A DNA stretch of 64,000 bases from an uncultured Lactobacillus sp. (GTDB lineage Bacteria; Bacillota; Bacilli; Lactobacillales; Lactobacillaceae): the NCBI GenBank assembly GCA_905204935.1, contig CAJLBJ010000002.1:1-64000 (forward strand), given 5' to 3'. Shown piece by piece: positions 1 through 11,728 of this stretch; position 1 is the stretch's first letter; each line of letters opens with the position of its first letter. The notes beneath the pieces are model-generated. The model was not told the origin of the DNA, made no database searches, and saw only the letters and a program-made list of their open reading frames with translations. The position numbers were made by a program, and so were the translations under genes.

Positions 1-52
1 GAGCACCTGGTTTGGGACCAGGGGGTCGCAGGTTCGAATCCTGTCTTCCCGA
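1..52 (+). tRNA. tRNA-Pro(TGG), 5' end cut off
   Basis: The 3' part of a tRNA: the end of the D-stem (GAGC), an anticodon stem CCTGG/CCAGG closing a seven-base loop with anticodon TGG, a GGGTC variable loop, T-arm GCAGG-TTCGAAT-CCTGT, acceptor strand CTTCCCG and discriminator A. The first bases lie before the window. CCA is not encoded. It forms a cluster with the second tRNA-Pro gene about 110 bases downstream. Confidence 0.93.
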
Positions 53-63
53 TTTCTTATGTA

Positions 64-91
64 AGATACCTTTTTACAAGGTATCTTTTTT
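64..91 (+). terminator. terminator after tRNA-Pro(TGG)
   Basis: A 7-bp perfect stem AGATACC/GGTATCT with a short loop, followed by a run of T. Confidence 0.8.
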
Positions 92-160
92 GTTTACCAA
101 AATGACGTTTGACTCTTTTTTTAAGTTAAACTAAGTATTATAATTGTTATATGACGATAA

Positions 161-234
161 CGGGAAATAGCTCAGCTTGGTAGAGCACCACGTTCGGGAC
201 GTGGGGGTCGCAAGTTCGAATCTTGTTTTCCCGA
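161..234 (+). tRNA. tRNA-Pro(CGG)
   Basis: A complete 74-base cloverleaf: acceptor CGGGAAA/TTTCCCG, D-arm GCTC/GAGC, anticodon stem CCACG/CGTGG with loop TTCGGGA (anticodon CGG), T-arm GCAAG/CTTGT with a TTCGAAT loop, discriminator A. C1-G72 is normal for bacterial tRNA-Pro. CCA is not encoded. A TATAAT (139-144) upstream may be its -10 box, but I see no convincing -35. It decodes CCG, a rare codon in this AT-rich genome. Confidence 0.95.
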
Positions 235-260
235 TTATTAAAAGTAGATACTTGTGATGG

Positions 261-298
261 AGCTATCTTTAACGGTTAAATGTTATTGATGGCTTTTT
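261..298 (+). terminator. terminator after tRNA-Pro(CGG)
   Basis: AGCTATC (261-267) pairs with GATGGCT (288-294, one G-U pair), with an inner TTTAAC/GTTAAA helix and a following T-run. It separates the tRNA from the ctsR promoter. Confidence 0.65.
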
Positions 299-324
299 AG
301 TTTTAAAGGTTACTTTGATAATCT

Positions 325-373
325 TTGCAATTATACTAACTTCTGTATATAATAATAGTCAAAATTAGTCAAA
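325..373 (+). promoter_or_regulatory. ctsR promoter with CtsR operator
   Basis: TTGCAA (325-330), a 17-base spacer and a consensus TATAAT (348-353). Directly downstream, AGTCAAA-ATT-AGTCAAA (357-373) is a perfect tandem heptad of the known CtsR box (A/GGTCAAA-N3-A/GGTCAAA) and would overlap the transcription start. The operon is therefore probably autorepressed by CtsR and induced by heat or protein damage. Confidence 0.92.
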
Positions 374-401
374 CTTTAAAGTAGATGAAGGATGTGATTG
401 T

Positions 402-869
402 ATGCAGAACCGTAATATTTCTGATATTATTGAGCAATATCTAAAAGAAATTTTGGCAAATGATCAGCAAATTGAGATTAAACGTTCAGAGATTGCACAT
501 CGTTTTGATGTAGTTCCTTCACAAATAAACTATGTAATAAAAACAAGATTTAATATGAAAAATGGATATTTGGTAGAAAGTAAACGTGGAGGAGGAGGCT
601 ATATTCGCATTGTCAAGGTCGATTTACTTAATGATGAAGATGCTTTTAGTGAATTGTTGACCTTGATAGGAGATAGCATTGATGCAACTACAGCATTACA
701 GGTTATTCAAAGTTTATATCAAGACGGGGTAATAACTCGGCGAGAGGCTAATTTAGTATTAGCAGCAATTGATAATGAAACGCTAGCCTTTAACGATAAA
801 GAATTAGCAAATCAATTACGTGCTCGTATTTTAAGTAGTATTTTACAACGTTTAAGATGCACACAGTAA
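402..869 (+). CDS. ctsR: CtsR, class III heat-shock repressor
   Basis: A 155-residue CtsR. The N-terminal winged helix-turn-helix (about residues 1-70) contains the glycine-rich wing (RGGGGYI, near residue 65) that senses heat in Bacillus and Lactococcus CtsR. The C-terminal half is the helical dimerisation/ClpC-interaction domain. It binds heptad repeats upstream of clp genes, and such a site sits in its own promoter. The ATG follows a GAAGGATG Shine-Dalgarno. clpC starts 12 bases after the stop. Bacillus carries mcsA and mcsB between the two genes; here they are absent, so control of CtsR by the McsB arginine kinase is not encoded in this operon. Length is normal for the family. Confidence 0.96.
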   Translation: MQNRNISDIIEQYLKEILANDQQIEIKRSEIAHRFDVVPSQINYVIKTRFNMKNGYLVESKRGGGGYIRIVKVDLLNDEDAFSELLTLIGDSIDATTALQVIQSLYQDGVITRREANLVLAAIDNETLAFNDKELANQLRARILSSILQRLRCTQ

Positions 870-881
870 AAGGAGATTTCG

Positions 882-3347
882 ATGGAAAAAATATATACTG
901 AAAGTGCCAAGAAAGTTTTAGAAATTGCATCACAAAAGGCAATTGAATATGGACACCAAGCTATTGGAACAGAGCATATATTATTGGCATTAACATTTGA
1001 AAATAAGGGTTTGGCTCACAATATTTTAAAAAAATTTGTTATTAAGTCGACGGATGTTGCACAAGAAATTGATCGGATTATCGGTCAAGGTTCTTTGAAG
1101 TCAGAAATCACTGATTACTTGCCTTATTCTCCTCGTACTAAACGAATTTTAGAACGTGCAAGTACACAAGCGTTAGCATTTGGTAATAAATTGATTGGAA
1201 CAGAGCATATATTAATTGCAATTTTGGAAAATCAAGATACATTAGCTGCGAGAATTTTGCTGAATTTAAATGTTGATCCTAAAAATGTTAAACGCTCACT
1301 TTATCGTAACTTAGAACGCACTAGATTGCTTAATACAAAGCAAAGACAGCAAATACAAGAGCTACGCAAACAAAAATTAAATGCACTTCCAAAGTCACAA
1401 ACTCCATTATTGGATGAATTGGCAAGTAATTTAAATGAAATGGCACGTGCAGATTTAATTGATCCAGTGATTGGACGTGATAAAGAAATCAAACGCGTGA
1501 TTCAAATTTTAAGTCGTCGCACCAAAAATAATCCAGTTCTTTTAGGTGAACCTGGTGTTGGTAAAACGGCAATCGCAGAAGGGTTGGCACAACATATTGT
1601 GCGTGGCGAAGTTCCTGAAAATTTAGAACAAAAGCGTGTTATGGTTTTGGATATGGGGACGCTTGTAGCTGGCACTAAGTATCGTGGTGAATTTGAGGAT
1701 AGATTGAAAAAGATTATTGCTGAGGTAATCAAAGATAGCAATGTTATTTTATTCATTGATGAATTACACACGTTAATTGGTGCTGGTGGAGCAGACGGTG
1801 CTATCGATGCTTCTAATATTTTAAAACCAGCACTTGCAAGAGGTAAAGTACAAGTAATTGGAGCAACTACCTTAAATGAATATCAAAAGTATGTTGAAAA
1901 AGATCCAGCATTAGAACGTCGCTTTGCTAGCATAATGGTGGAAGAACCGAGTGAACAGCAATGTTTAGAAATTTTACAAGGTATTCGTTTTAAATACGAA
2001 AAACATCATAATGTAATAATTGAAGATGAGGCATTAAAAGCAGCTGTTCAGTTGGGAAATCGTTATATTACAAATCGCTTTTTACCCGATAAGGCTATTG
2101 ATTTAATCGATGAAGCTAGTGCGCGAGTACGCATTCAAAAAATGCCTAAAAATCAGGAATTAGTACAAATTAAGCAAAAATTATATAGCGTACAGCAAGA
2201 GAAAAAAGCAGCTTTTGCAAATGAAGATTTTACGTTAGCAGCTAAGTTACGTAAACAAGAAAAAGATTTGCAAGAAGAAAAAGAACTCTTACAAGTTAAG
2301 CAACTTAAAAAGAACAAAAAAACCAAGCAAGCGAAAGTCACATTAAAAGATGTTGCCGAAGTTGTCGGAAATTGGACTGGGATTCCAGTTAGCCAATTAT
2401 CTAAAAGTGAAGCCCAAAGACTATTAAATTTAGAAAAGGTTTTACATCAACATGTGATTGGCCAAGACGAGGCTATCAAGGCCGTAGCAAAGGCTTTACG
2501 GCGTGCACGCAGTGGGTTGAGTGATCCTAACCGCCCAATAGGCTCGTTCATGTTTTTAGGGCCTACAGGTGTAGGTAAGACGGAACTGGCTAAAACGCTG
2601 GCAAATGAAATCTTTGGTTCACCTGAAGCGATGATTCGAATTGATATGAGTGAATATATGGAAAAATATAATACGAGTCGTTTGATTGGTGCTCCTCCAG
2701 GTTATATTGGTTATGACGAAGGCGGGCAGCTTTCAGAAAAGGTTCGCAATCATCCTTACTCGGTGGTTTTACTTGATGAAATCGAAAAAGCGCATCCTGA
2801 TGTCTTTAATTTATTATTGCAAGTTTTAGATGATGGATATTTGACTGATTCTAAAGGACGCAAGATTAATTTTAAAAATACGATTATCATCATGACATCT
2901 AATTTAGGTGCGACAGCTTTACGTGATGAAAAAACGGTTGGCTTTGGTAAAGGCGATTTATTGGCAGATCAAGCAGCAATGGAAGCTAAAATCAAAGAGG
3001 TTTTGAAAAAGACGTTTAGACCAGAATTTTTGAATCGTATCGATGAAACTGTGATTTTCCATACTTTAGACGAAAAGCAATTACAACAAATTGTTAAGTT
3101 ACTAAGCCAACAATTGGTTGCTAGATTAGCCAAGTTAGATATTAAATTAAAGATAACCAATGCAGCACTTGTGGCAATTGCTAAAGCTGGCTATGATCCA
3201 GAATATGGTGCAAGACCGTTACGCCGGGCCTTACAAGAACAGGTTGAAGATAAGTTGAGTGAAGCTTTGTTAGCTGGCGAGATTACCGGGGGGCAAACGG
3301 TGACACTTGGAGCTAAACAAGGTAAGATCATTTTAAATAGTAAATAA
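882..3347 (+). CDS. clpC: ClpC, AAA+ unfoldase of the Clp protease
   Basis: An 821-residue HSP100 ATPase that unfolds substrates for ClpP. Domains in order: two Clp N repeats (about 1-145), AAA module 1 with Walker A GEPGVGKT (about 222-229) and Walker B FIDELH, a UVR/middle coiled coil (about 420-470, lysine- and glutamate-rich), AAA module 2 with Walker A GPTGVGKT (about 560-567) and LLDEIEKAH, then the C-terminal D2-small domain. The middle coiled coil with a UVR motif separates ClpC from ClpE and ClpB. RBS AAAGGAG precedes the ATG. It is co-transcribed with ctsR from the CtsR-box promoter and ends at a hairpin terminator. It is complete, with no unusual residues noticed. Confidence 0.97.
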   Translation: MEKIYTESAKKVLEIASQKAIEYGHQAIGTEHILLALTFENKGLAHNILKKFVIKSTDVAQEIDRIIGQGSLKSEITDYLPYSPRTKRILERASTQALAFGNKLIGTEHILIAILENQDTLAARILLNLNVDPKNVKRSLYRNLERTRLLNTKQRQQIQELRKQKLNALPKSQTPLLDELASNLNEMARADLIDPVIGRDKEIKRVIQILSRRTKNNPVLLGEPGVGKTAIAEGLAQHIVRGEVPENLEQKRVMVLDMGTLVAGTKYRGEFEDRLKKIIAEVIKDSNVILFIDELHTLIGAGGADGAIDASNILKPALARGKVQVIGATTLNEYQKYVEKDPALERRFASIMVEEPSEQQCLEILQGIRFKYEKHHNVIIEDEALKAAVQLGNRYITNRFLPDKAIDLIDEASARVRIQKMPKNQELVQIKQKLYSVQQEKKAAFANEDFTLAAKLRKQEKDLQEEKELLQVKQLKKNKKTKQAKVTLKDVAEVVGNWTGIPVSQLSKSEAQRLLNLEKVLHQHVIGQDEAIKAVAKALRRARSGLSDPNRPIGSFMFLGPTGVGKTELAKTLANEIFGSPEAMIRIDMSEYMEKYNTSRLIGAPPGYIGYDEGGQLSEKVRNHPYSVVLLDEIEKAHPDVFNLLLQVLDDGYLTDSKGRKINFKNTIIIMTSNLGATALRDEKTVGFGKGDLLADQAAMEAKIKEVLKKTFRPEFLNRIDETVIFHTLDEKQLQQIVKLLSQQLVARLAKLDIKLKITNAALVAIAKAGYDPEYGARPLRRALQEQVEDKLSEALLAGEITGGQTVTLGAKQGKIILNSK

Positions 3348-3355
3348 CTTTTGAA

Positions 3356-3387
3356 AGTCAGTGTATGAAAATACGCTGGCTTTTTTT
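3356..3387 (+). terminator. terminator after clpC
   Basis: An 11-bp stem AGTCAGTGTAT/ATACGCTGGCT (two G-U pairs) with an AAAA-type loop, then seven T. Confidence 0.85.
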
Positions 3388-3399
3388 GTAAGTGTAAGG

Positions 3400-3428
3400 T
3401 TGACATTTTTGCTTAATCTTGGTAAAAT
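3400..3428 (+). promoter_or_regulatory. rpoB promoter
   Basis: A consensus TTGACA (3400-3405), 17-base spacer and TAAAAT (3423-3428). It lies 230 bases before rpoB, so it makes a long leader. A strong sigma-A promoter is expected for rpoBC. Confidence 0.88.
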
Positions 3429-3435
3429 ACTTTCA

Positions 3436-3645
3436 GTATAAAACTGTGAATTTATAAATCTGTGTGATATATTGTCCATACAGACTGGTAAAGAAGCAAA
3501 AATAGTGAATGTTGGTGACTCAACTGAATCTGTTTTTGGTTTTTTTTTGCCAAAAATTCACTGAAAAGTACTAGAAAATTGTTTTGTAACAAAAATGTAA
3601 TATTTGTTTTTTCAGTAACTTTCAGACTTCACAGAAAAATTTTTG
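3436..3645 (+). promoter_or_regulatory. structured rpoB 5' leader, candidate lacto-rpoB RNA
   Basis: About 210 transcribed bases without a credible ORF. Nested stems are visible: AGTGAAT (3504-3510) with ATTCACT (3556-3562), and inside it TTTTTGG (3533-3539) with CCAAAAA (3550-3556) around a T-rich loop. The two helices share one base, so they may compete. A conserved 'lacto-rpoB' RNA motif in rpoB leaders of Lactobacillales is described in the literature; the position fits, but I cannot align to its consensus here. The role is presumably control of RNA polymerase subunit synthesis. Nothing else is seen between clpC and rpoB. Confidence 0.55.
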
Positions 3646-3658
3646 AGAGGTGAACAAC

Positions 3659-6600
3659 TTGGCAGGACACATAGTAAAATACGGTAAGCACCGTGAACGT
3701 AGAAGTTATTCTCGTATCAAAGAAGTTCTTGATCTGCCCAACTTGATTGAAATTCAAACAGACTCTTATAATTGGTTTTTAGATGAAGGTTTAAGAGAAA
3801 TGTTTGAAGATATCATGCCAATTGAAGACTTTGCAGGCAACTTATCTTTGGAATTTGTTGATTATAAATTACTTGAAGCTAAGTATTCGGTAGATGAAGC
3901 ACGTGAACATGATGCTAACTATTCAGCACCATTACACGTAACATTACGTTTAATCAATCATGAAACTGGGGAAATCAAGTCGCAAGATGTTTTCTTTGGT
4001 GATTTCCCATTAATGACACGTCAAGGTACTTTTATTATCAATGGTGCTGAACGTGTTATTGTTTCTCAGCTTGTTCGTTCACCAGGGGTTTATTTTAACT
4101 CTGAATTAGATAAGAACGGACGTGAAAACTACGGTACAACTGTGATTCCAAACCGTGGTGCATGGTTGGAATATGAAACAGATGCTAAAAATATTGCCTA
4201 TGTACGTATTGATCGGACACGTAAGTTACCATTGACCGAATTGATTCGTGCCTTGGGCTATGGTAGCGATAGTGAAATCATCGAAATATTAGGTGAAACT
4301 GACTGCTTGATGAATACTTTAGAAAAAGATATCTATAAAAACACAGATGACACACGTGTTGAAGAAGCATTAAAAGATATCTATGAACGTCTACGTCCAG
4401 GTGAACCAAAGACTGCTGAATCTTCAAGAAGTTTGTTAACAGCACGCTTCTTTGATCCAAAACGTTATGATTTAGCACCAGTTGGCCGCTACAAGATTAA
4501 CAAGAAACTTGATTTGAAGACACGTTTATTGAATACGCGTGTTGCTGAAACTTTAGCTGATCCAGATACAGGTGAAATTTTAGTTCAAAAAGATGAAGTT
4601 ATCGATAAGCATGTAATGGAAAAATTAGCACCATACTTGAAACGTGATGACTTCAAGACCGTAACTTTCCATCCAGCAGAAGATGGGGTAGTTACAGAAC
4701 CGATGACAATTCAAATCATCAAAGTTTACTCTGAAAAAGATCCTGAAAAAGTAATCAACATGATTGGTAATGCTAATGTTGATATTAAATATAAACACAT
4801 TACTCCAGCCGATATTATTGCATCTATTAACTACTTCTTAAATCTTCAAGAAGGTTTTGGTAGCACAGATGATATCGATCACTTAGGAAATCGTCGTATT
4901 CGTTCCGTTGGTGAATTGTTGCAAAACCAATTCCGCATTGGTTTGACAAGAATGGAACGTGTCGTACGCGAAAGAATGTCAATTCAAGATACTATGACGG
5001 TGACACCACAACAATTGATTAATATTCGTCCTGTTGTAGCTGCTATTAAAGAATTTTTCGGTAGTTCCCAATTGTCCCAATTCATGGATCAAACCAATCC
5101 GTTAGGTGAATTAGGACATAAACGTCGTCTATCAGCCTTAGGGCCAGGTGGTTTAACGCGTGATCGTGCCGGTTACGAAGTTCGTGACGTTCATTACACA
5201 CACTATGGTCGTATGTGTCCGATTGAAACACCTGAAGGTCCTAACATCGGTTTGATTAATAATTTGGCTTCTTATGCACGCGTTAATAAATATGGTTTTG
5301 TTGAAACACCATATCGTCGTGTTTCTTGGGAAACGCACAAAGTTACCGATAAAATTGACTATTTGACGGCTGATGAAGAAGATAATTATGTTGTAGCGCA
5401 AGCTAATTCACCATTAAACGAAGACGGCTCATTCGTAGATGAAGTTGTTATGGCACGTCATCGTGATGACAATATCGAAGTTTCAATTGATAAAGTTGAC
5501 TACATGGACGTGTCACCTAAACAAGTTGTTGCGGTTGCGACAGCATGTATTCCTTTCTTAGAAAACGACGACTCTAACCGTGCTTTGATGGGTGCTAACA
5601 TGCAACGTCAAGCTGTGCCTTTGATTCAACCACATGCACCACTTGTTGGGACGGGGATTGAATACAAAGCTGCACACGACTCTGGGGTAGCTTTGATTGC
5701 AGATCATGATGGAATTGTTGAATATGTGGATGCACGTGAAGTCCGTGTTCGTCGTGAAGATGGTACATTAGATAAGTACAAATTAATGAAATTCCGTCGT
5801 TCAAACGGTGGTAAGAACTACAACCAAACACCGATTGTACGTGTTGGTGAAAGAGTTGAAGCAGATAGTGTCTTAGCCGATGGTCCATCCATGGAACAAG
5901 GTGAATTAGCCTTAGGTCAAAACCCATTGATTGCATTTATGACTTGGGATGGTTATAACTTCGAAGATGCGATTGCTATTAATGAACGTTTAGTTAAAGA
6001 AGATGTCTATACTTCTATTCATATTGAAGAACATGAATCTGAAGCACGTGGTACTAAATTAGGACCTGAAGAAATCACACGTGAAATTCCAAATGTCGGT
6101 GAAGATGCATTGAAAGACTTAGATGAATTTGGGATTGTTCGTGTTGGGGCAGAAGTTAAAGACGGTGATATTTTAGTTGGTAAAGTTACTCCTAAAGGTG
6201 TAACTGAATTGACAGCAGAAGAACATTTATTACACGCAATCTTTGGTGAAAAAGCACGTGAAGTTCGTGATACATCATTGCGTGTACCACATGGTGGTGG
6301 CGGTATTGTTCAAGCTGTTAAGATTTACACACGTGAATCTGGCGATGAATTAGCACCAGGTGTTAACCAAATGGTGCGTGTTTATATCGCACAAAAACGT
6401 AAGTTGCAAGTTGGCGATAAGATGGCTGGACGTCATGGTAACAAGGGGACTGTTTCTGTTGTTATTCCAGAAGAAGATATGCCATTTATGCCAGATGGTA
6501 CACCAATCGATATTATGCTTTCACCAATGGGTGTGCCTTCCCGTATGAACATTGGACAAGTTTTAGACTTGCATTTAGGGATGGCGGCACGCAAATTAGG

Positions 6601-7231
6601 TATCCATGTTGCATCGCCAGTTTTCGATGGTGCACGTGATGAAGATATCTGGGGTGCACTAAAAGAAGCTGGTTTACCAAGTGATGGTAAGACTGTGCTT
6701 TATGATGGTCGTACCGGTGAAGCCTTTGATAATCGTGTAGCTGTTGGTGTGATGTATTACATGAAACTCGCTCACATGGTTGATGATAAGATTCATGCTC
6801 GTTCAATTGGACCTTACTCCTTAGTTACTCAACAACCACTTGGTGGTAAGGCACAATTTGGGGGCCAACGTTTCGGGGAAATGGAAGTTTGGGCCTTGGA
6901 AGCTTATGGTGCTGCTTATACATTGCAAGAAATCTTAACCTACAAGTCAGATGATGTTGTTGGACGTGTTAAGACTTATGAAGCAATTGTTAAGGGTGAA
7001 CCAATTCCAAAACCAGGCGTACCAGAATCCTTCCGTGTGTTAGTCAAAGAATTACAAGCTTTAGGCTTAGATATGAAAGTTCTCGACAATGCTCATCAAG
7101 AAATCGAATTACGCGATATGGATGATGATGACGATGATACTAAAACTGTAAAAGATGTTGTTAAACAAGTCCAAGAAAGCCTAGAAGAAGCTAAAAAGAC
7201 TACTACAACCGAAGAAACAACTGTAGAATAA
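3659..7231 (+). CDS. rpoB: RNA polymerase beta subunit
   Basis: A 1190-residue RpoB of normal length. I start at TTG 3659 (giving an N-terminus [10 protein letters not shown] as in relatives). A GTG three codons earlier overlaps the Shine-Dalgarno GAGAGGTG (3645-3652), which is spaced for the TTG. The rifampicin pocket (from about residue 469, [10 protein letters not shown]) carries the usual aspartate, histidine (GHKRR) and serine (LSALG), so no known resistance change is visible. The C-terminus ends in a run of aspartates (DMDDDDDD) and an acidic/threonine tail typical of lactobacilli. It catalyses RNA synthesis with RpoC, RpoA and a sigma factor. rpoC follows after 50 bases with its own strong RBS. 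Confidence 0.98.
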   Translation: MAGHIVKYGKHRERRSYSRIKEVLDLPNLIEIQTDSYNWFLDEGLREMFEDIMPIEDFAGNLSLEFVDYKLLEAKYSVDEAREHDANYSAPLHVTLRLINHETGEIKSQDVFFGDFPLMTRQGTFIINGAERVIVSQLVRSPGVYFNSELDKNGRENYGTTVIPNRGAWLEYETDAKNIAYVRIDRTRKLPLTELIRALGYGSDSEIIEILGETDCLMNTLEKDIYKNTDDTRVEEALKDIYERLRPGEPKTAESSRSLLTARFFDPKRYDLAPVGRYKINKKLDLKTRLLNTRVAETLADPDTGEILVQKDEVIDKHVMEKLAPYLKRDDFKTVTFHPAEDGVVTEPMTIQIIKVYSEKDPEKVINMIGNANVDIKYKHITPADIIASINYFLNLQEGFGSTDDIDHLGNRRIRSVGELLQNQFRIGLTRMERVVRERMSIQDTMTVTPQQLINIRPVVAAIKEFFGSSQLSQFMDQTNPLGELGHKRRLSALGPGGLTRDRAGYEVRDVHYTHYGRMCPIETPEGPNIGLINNLASYARVNKYGFVETPYRRVSWETHKVTDKIDYLTADEEDNYVVAQANSPLNEDGSFVDEVVMARHRDDNIEVSIDKVDYMDVSPKQVVAVATACIPFLENDDSNRALMGANMQRQAVPLIQPHAPLVGTGIEYKAAHDSGVALIADHDGIVEYVDAREVRVRREDGTLDKYKLMKFRRSNGGKNYNQTPIVRVGERVEADSVLADGPSMEQGELALGQNPLIAFMTWDGYNFEDAIAINERLVKEDVYTSIHIEEHESEARGTKLGPEEITREIPNVGEDALKDLDEFGIVRVGAEVKDGDILVGKVTPKGVTELTAEEHLLHAIFGEKAREVRDTSLRVPHGGGGIVQAVKIYTRESGDELAPGVNQMVRVYIAQKRKLQVGDKMAGRHGNKGTVSVVIPEEDMPFMPDGTPIDIMLSPMGVPSRMNIGQVLDLHLGMAARKLGIHVASPVFDGARDEDIWGALKEAGLPSDGKTVLYDGRTGEAFDNRVAVGVMYYMKLAHMVDDKIHARSIGPYSLVTQQPLGGKAQFGGQRFGEMEVWALEAYGAAYTLQEILTYKSDDVVGRVKTYEAIVKGEPIPKPGVPESFRVLVKELQALGLDMKVLDNAHQEIELRDMDDDDDDTKTVKDVVKQVQESLEEAKKTTTTEETTVE

Positions 7232-7281
7232 GAAGAATTTAGAAACTAACGTCAAGAAATCTTATAAAGGAGGTCGGTCCT

Positions 7282-10200
7282 TTGATCGATGTCAATAAAT
7301 TCGATAGTATGCAAATCGGTTTGGCTTCACCAGATAAGATAAGAAGTTGGTCTTATGGAGAAGTAAAAAAACCAGAAACTATTAACTATCGTACATTGAA
7401 ACCAGAAAAAGACGGTTTGTTTGATGAACGCATTTTTGGTCCAACTAAAGATTGGGAATGTGCCTGTGGTAAATATAAACGTATTCGTTATAAAGGAATC
7501 GTTTGTGATCGCTGTGGGGTTGAAGTGACTCGTGCTAAAGTTCGCCGTGAACGTATGGGGCATATCGAATTAGCAGCACCTGTAACTCATATTTGGTATT
7601 TCAAAGGAATTCCAAGTCGAATGGGCCTAGTATTAGACATGAGTCCACGTGCCTTAGAAGAAATCATTTACTTTGCTTCATACGTTGTTACTGATCCAGG
7701 TGATACACCACTTGAAAAGAAACAATTAATGACAGAAGCTGAATATCGTGACAAGCGTGCAGAATATGGACAAGGCTTCAAAGCTAGTATGGGTGCTGAA
7801 GCCATTAGAACTTTATTGCAAGATATTGATCTTGAAAAAGAATGTGCTGAATTAAAAGAAGAATTAAAGGAAGCAACTGGTCAAAAAAGAACTAAAGCAG
7901 TTCGCCGTTTAGACATGTTAGAAGCCTTCTTATCTTCTGGTAATGATCCAGCATGGATGGTAATGGAAACAATTCCTGTTATTCCACCAGATTTACGTCC
8001 AATGGTTCAATTAGAAGGTGGACGTTTTGCAACTTCTGACTTGAATGATTTGTATCGCCGTGTTATCAACCGTAACAATCGTTTACAACGTTTGTTAGAA
8101 TTACATGCACCAGGTATCATCGTTCAAAACGAAAAGCGGATGTTGCAAGAAGCTGTTGATGCATTAATTGATAATGGACGTCGTGGTCGTCCGGTTACAG
8201 GACCGGGTAACCGTCCACTTAAGTCTTTATCACATATGCTTAAAGGTAAGCAAGGACGCTTCCGTCAAAACTTGTTAGGTAAGCGTGTTGACTATTCTGG
8301 TCGTTCGGTTATCGACGTTGGTCCTAAGCTTAAACTTAACCAAATGGGTATTCCACATGAAATGGCACTTGAATTGTTCAAACCATTTATGATGAAAGAA
8401 TTAGTTTCGCGTGAAATGGCATCAAACATCAAGAATGCTAAACGCAAGATTGATCGTCGTGATGAAGATATTTGGGATGTTTTAGAAGATGTTATCAAAG
8501 AACACCCAGTATTATTAAACCGCGCCCCTACGTTACACCGTTTAGGGATTCAAGCATTTGAACCTAAACTAGTTAATGGTAAGGCTATGCGCTTGCATCC
8601 ATTAGCATGTGAAGCTTATAACGCCGACTTTGACGGGGACCAAATGGCTATTCACGTTCCTTTGTCAGCTGAAGCTCAAGCAGAAGCACGTTTATTGATG
8701 TTAGCAGCGCACCATATCTTGGCACCAAAAGATGGTAAGCCAATTATCTCACCATCACAAGATATGACGATTGGTAATTACTATATTACTTTAGAAGAAG
8801 ACGGACGCGAAGGCGAAGGGATGATCTTCAAAGACGTCAACGAAGTTCGAACAGCTTATCAAAATAACTATGTTCATTTGCATACACGTATTGGTTTACA
8901 AGCATCTTCATTGGCTGCTAAGGGAACACCATTTACTGATTGGCAAAAAGAACGTATCTTGGTAACGACTGCTGGTAAGGCAATCTTTAATGAAATCTTG
9001 CCACCAGATTTCCCATATTTAAATGAACCTACCCAAGAAAACTTGCAAGTCAAGACACCTGATAAATACTTCTTAGAACCAGGACAAGATATTCATGAAT
9101 TCTTGGCAAATCAACCATTAGTTGGTCCATTTAAGTCAGGATTCTTATCCGATATCATTGCTCAAGTTTATAAAGACTACAAGGTGACTGAAACTGCTGA
9201 GTTATTGGATAGAATGAAAGATTTAGGTTACTATGAATCAACTAAGTCAGGTTTGACGGTGGGGATTGTCGATGTGACTGACTTGGAAGAAAAACCAGCC
9301 ATCATCGAACAAGCGCATAAAGATGTTGCAACGGTTGCTAAGCAATTTAGACGTGGGTTAATCACAGAAGATGAACGTTATAACCGTGTAATTGCTATTT
9401 GGAATAAGGCTAAAGACGATATCCAAGGCAAATTGATTGAAAAGATGGATCCATCAAACCCAATTCAAATGATGAGTGATTCGGGTGCACGTGGGAACAT
9501 CTCTAACTTTACACAGTTAGCCGGTATGCGTGGTTTGATGGCTGCGCCTAACGGTAAGACGATGGAATTACCAGTTATCTCAAACTTCCGTGAAGGTTTG
9601 TCTGTGATGGAAATGTTTATTTCCTCACACGGTGCTCGTAAAGGGATGACCGATACGGCCTTGAAGACAGCTAACTCTGGTTACTTGACTCGTCGTTTGG
9701 TTGACGTTGCACAAGATGTAATCATTCGTGAAGTTGATTGTGGAACCGATCGTGGTTTAGATGTAACTGCAATTCGTGAAGGCAATGAAATGATTGAACC
9801 ATTGTATGATCGTATTTTAGGACGTTATACGATGAAATCAGTTGTTGATCCAAACACTGGTGAAGTAATCGTACCTGCAAATACTTTGATGGATGAAGAA
9901 ATGGCTCAAAAAGTAATCGATGCAGGCGTTGAAATGGTAACCATTAGAACAGCATTTACATGTAATACACGTCATGGTGTTTGTGAACGTTGTTATGGTC
10001 GAAACCTTGCAACTGGTGATGATGTTGAAGTCGGTGAAGCAGTCGGAACCGTGGCTGCTCAATCTATCGGTGAACCTGGTACTCAGTTGACGATGCGTAC
10101 CTTCCATACCGGTGGGGTTGCTGGTGGAGATATCACGCAAGGTCTTCCTCGTGTGCAAGAGTTATTTGAAGCACGTAATCCAAAAGGTCATGCAGATATC

Positions 10201-10941
10201 AGTGAAGTAACTGGGACTGTTGTTTCGGTAGAAGAAAACTCAGCTGAACGAGTTAAACGTATCAAGATCCAAGGTGAAATCGAAGAAAAGACTTACGATT
10301 TACCATTTACAGCTGTGTTGAAGGTTAAAGAAGGCGATCAAATTCATCGTGGTGAAGCCTTGACAGTTGGTTCAATCGATCCAAAAGAATTAATTAAGGT
10401 ACGTGATGTACTTTCAACAGAAACTTATATTTTGGCTGAAGTTCAAAAAGTTTATCGTATGCAAGGGGTAGATATCTCTGATAAGCATATTGAAATTATG
10501 ACACGTCAAATGTTACAAAAAGTGCGGATCATGGATCCAGGTGATACTTCGATGTTGCCAGGTACATTGATGGATATTAGCGAATTTACAGATCGCAACA
10601 AAGATACTTTAATTAGTGGTGGTATTCCTGCGACAGCACGTCCTGTTTTACTTGGAATCACCAAGGCTGCTTTGGAAACAAACAGTTTCTTATCAGCTGC
10701 TTCCTTCCAAGAAACAACACGTGTCTTAACTGATGCTGCTATTCGTGGTAAGAATGATCCATTAGTTGGCTTGAAGGAAAATGTTATTATCGGTAAGATT
10801 ATTCCAGCCGGTACTGGTATGAAGAAATATCGTGATATTGTACCAGAAACAATTGGACATTCCGCTAATAGTGTTCGTTCAACTGAAGATGTAGCTAAAG
10901 ATTTTGATCCAAACACTAAATATACAGTAGAAGATAAATAA
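7282..10941 (+). CDS. rpoC: RNA polymerase beta' subunit
   Basis: A 1219-residue RpoC starting at TTG, six bases after a strong AAAGGAGG. The N-terminal zinc site is C60, C62, C75, C78. The catalytic magnesium loop NADFDGD is at about 447-453. The second zinc cluster ([13 protein letters not shown]) and the bridge/trigger region ([13 protein letters not shown]) follow further on. It forms the active centre with RpoB. There is no split or insertion beyond what is normal in Firmicutes. Transcription ends at the symmetrical terminator shared with comC on the other strand. Confidence 0.98.
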   Translation: MIDVNKFDSMQIGLASPDKIRSWSYGEVKKPETINYRTLKPEKDGLFDERIFGPTKDWECACGKYKRIRYKGIVCDRCGVEVTRAKVRRERMGHIELAAPVTHIWYFKGIPSRMGLVLDMSPRALEEIIYFASYVVTDPGDTPLEKKQLMTEAEYRDKRAEYGQGFKASMGAEAIRTLLQDIDLEKECAELKEELKEATGQKRTKAVRRLDMLEAFLSSGNDPAWMVMETIPVIPPDLRPMVQLEGGRFATSDLNDLYRRVINRNNRLQRLLELHAPGIIVQNEKRMLQEAVDALIDNGRRGRPVTGPGNRPLKSLSHMLKGKQGRFRQNLLGKRVDYSGRSVIDVGPKLKLNQMGIPHEMALELFKPFMMKELVSREMASNIKNAKRKIDRRDEDIWDVLEDVIKEHPVLLNRAPTLHRLGIQAFEPKLVNGKAMRLHPLACEAYNADFDGDQMAIHVPLSAEAQAEARLLMLAAHHILAPKDGKPIISPSQDMTIGNYYITLEEDGREGEGMIFKDVNEVRTAYQNNYVHLHTRIGLQASSLAAKGTPFTDWQKERILVTTAGKAIFNEILPPDFPYLNEPTQENLQVKTPDKYFLEPGQDIHEFLANQPLVGPFKSGFLSDIIAQVYKDYKVTETAELLDRMKDLGYYESTKSGLTVGIVDVTDLEEKPAIIEQAHKDVATVAKQFRRGLITEDERYNRVIAIWNKAKDDIQGKLIEKMDPSNPIQMMSDSGARGNISNFTQLAGMRGLMAAPNGKTMELPVISNFREGLSVMEMFISSHGARKGMTDTALKTANSGYLTRRLVDVAQDVIIREVDCGTDRGLDVTAIREGNEMIEPLYDRILGRYTMKSVVDPNTGEVIVPANTLMDEEMAQKVIDAGVEMVTIRTAFTCNTRHGVCERCYGRNLATGDDVEVGEAVGTVAAQSIGEPGTQLTMRTFHTGGVAGGDITQGLPRVQELFEARNPKGHADISEVTGTVVSVEENSAERVKRIKIQGEIEEKTYDLPFTAVLKVKEGDQIHRGEALTVGSIDPKELIKVRDVLSTETYILAEVQKVYRMQGVDISDKHIEIMTRQMLQKVRIMDPGDTSMLPGTLMDISEFTDRNKDTLISGGIPATARPVLLGITKAALETNSFLSAASFQETTRVLTDAAIRGKNDPLVGLKENVIIGKIIPAGTGMKKYRDIVPETIGHSANSVRSTEDVAKDFDPNTKYTVEDK

Positions 10942-10942
10942 C

Positions 10943-10977
10943 AAAAAAAGCCTAGGTTTTAACCTAGGCTTTTTTGT
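10943..10977. terminator. bidirectional terminator between rpoC and comC
   Basis: A perfect palindromic stem AAAAGCCTAGGTT/AACCTAGGCTTTT with a two-base loop. A-tract and T-tract lie on opposite sides, so it can stop both convergent genes. Confidence 0.92.
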
Positions 10978-10978
10978 G

Positions 10979-11674
10979 TTAACTAAAACGTAAGTAAAAC
11001 AAAAGCAATAATAAGGCGCTACTTAAAAATGGAATAAAAGCAATTTGGTGTTTGTGTTGCCAAAAGCAATAGCACACGGCTAAAATACAAGCTAATAATA
11101 ACAAGTAAATAGTATAAAAAAAGCCAAGTAAGCAAGCGATAATTAAGATAAAAAAGACATCTGCACTTCCAAGTTTGCCTAAGTAACTCAAAGAGCCTAA
11201 TAAAACAATTAAGATTAATAGTAAGGACCATTGCGTCTGTAAGCTAAAATAACAATATTTGATACCACAAAGCAAAATAAAGCAGCCACCAAAATACAAT
11301 AGCTCACTAGCAACGGTTTGAGTATAGTAATCTTGCAAACTCAAACACAAGCACCAAAAAAATAAAGCTAATAATAAAGGCCAATGAATGTAAGCTAGTT
11401 GATTTCCTAAAAACGCAAGTGTTAGTCCGCAAAATAATTCCCAAAAAGTGCTTAGCTTAGAAATTTTAGCGTGACAAAAATGACAATGTCCCCTCTGTAA
11501 TAAATAACCTAGTATCGGAATGAGTTGCCAAAAGGTTAAACGATGATGACAATTATCACAATAAGAAGGGGGATTTAAAATAGAAGTATTGGTAGCATAG
11601 CGCTTAGCAAAACAACAAGCAAACGAAGCAAGACAGCTACCATATAAGAATAAAAAACAACTTTTGATCAACAT
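10979..11674 (-). CDS. comC: ComC-type prepilin peptidase (A24 family)
   Basis: A 231-residue multi-pass membrane aspartic peptidase that cleaves and may methylate prepilins such as ComGC, needed for the competence pseudopilus. Two cysteine pairs in the N-terminal cytoplasmic loop (C39/C42 and C64/C67) match the zinc-binding A24 N-domain. Catalytic aspartates are probably D115 (LQDYYTQ) and D172 (GSADVF, where most relatives read GxGD). Six or more hydrophobic helices follow. I start at the ATG at 11674 because AGAGGTG lies seven bases before it; an ATG six codons upstream would absorb that RBS. It is convergent with rpoC. The family is clear, but competence itself is not shown in this window. 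Confidence 0.85.
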   Translation of the reverse strand: MLIKSCFLFLYGSCLASFACCFAKRYATNTSILNPPSYCDNCHHRLTFWQLIPILGYLLQRGHCHFCHAKISKLSTFWELFCGLTLAFLGNQLAYIHWPLLLALFFWCLCLSLQDYYTQTVASELLYFGGCFILLCGIKYCYFSLQTQWSLLLILIVLLGSLSYLGKLGSADVFFILIIACLLGFFYTIYLLLLACILAVCYCFWQHKHQIAFIPFLSSALLLLLFYLRFS

Positions 11675-11728
11675 AAAATCACCTCTAGACATAAGTACGA
11701 AAAAAATGAAATAATTTTTGAAAAGTGT

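Noticed and set aside
5595..5936. 113-residue minus-strand open frame inside rpoB
   Set aside because: It is a shadow of rpoB codon structure on the opposite strand, with histidine- and leucine-rich low-complexity translation and no RBS.
10506..10916. 136-residue minus-strand open frame inside rpoC
   Set aside because: Antisense to conserved rpoC codons, no promoter or RBS, no recognisable motif.
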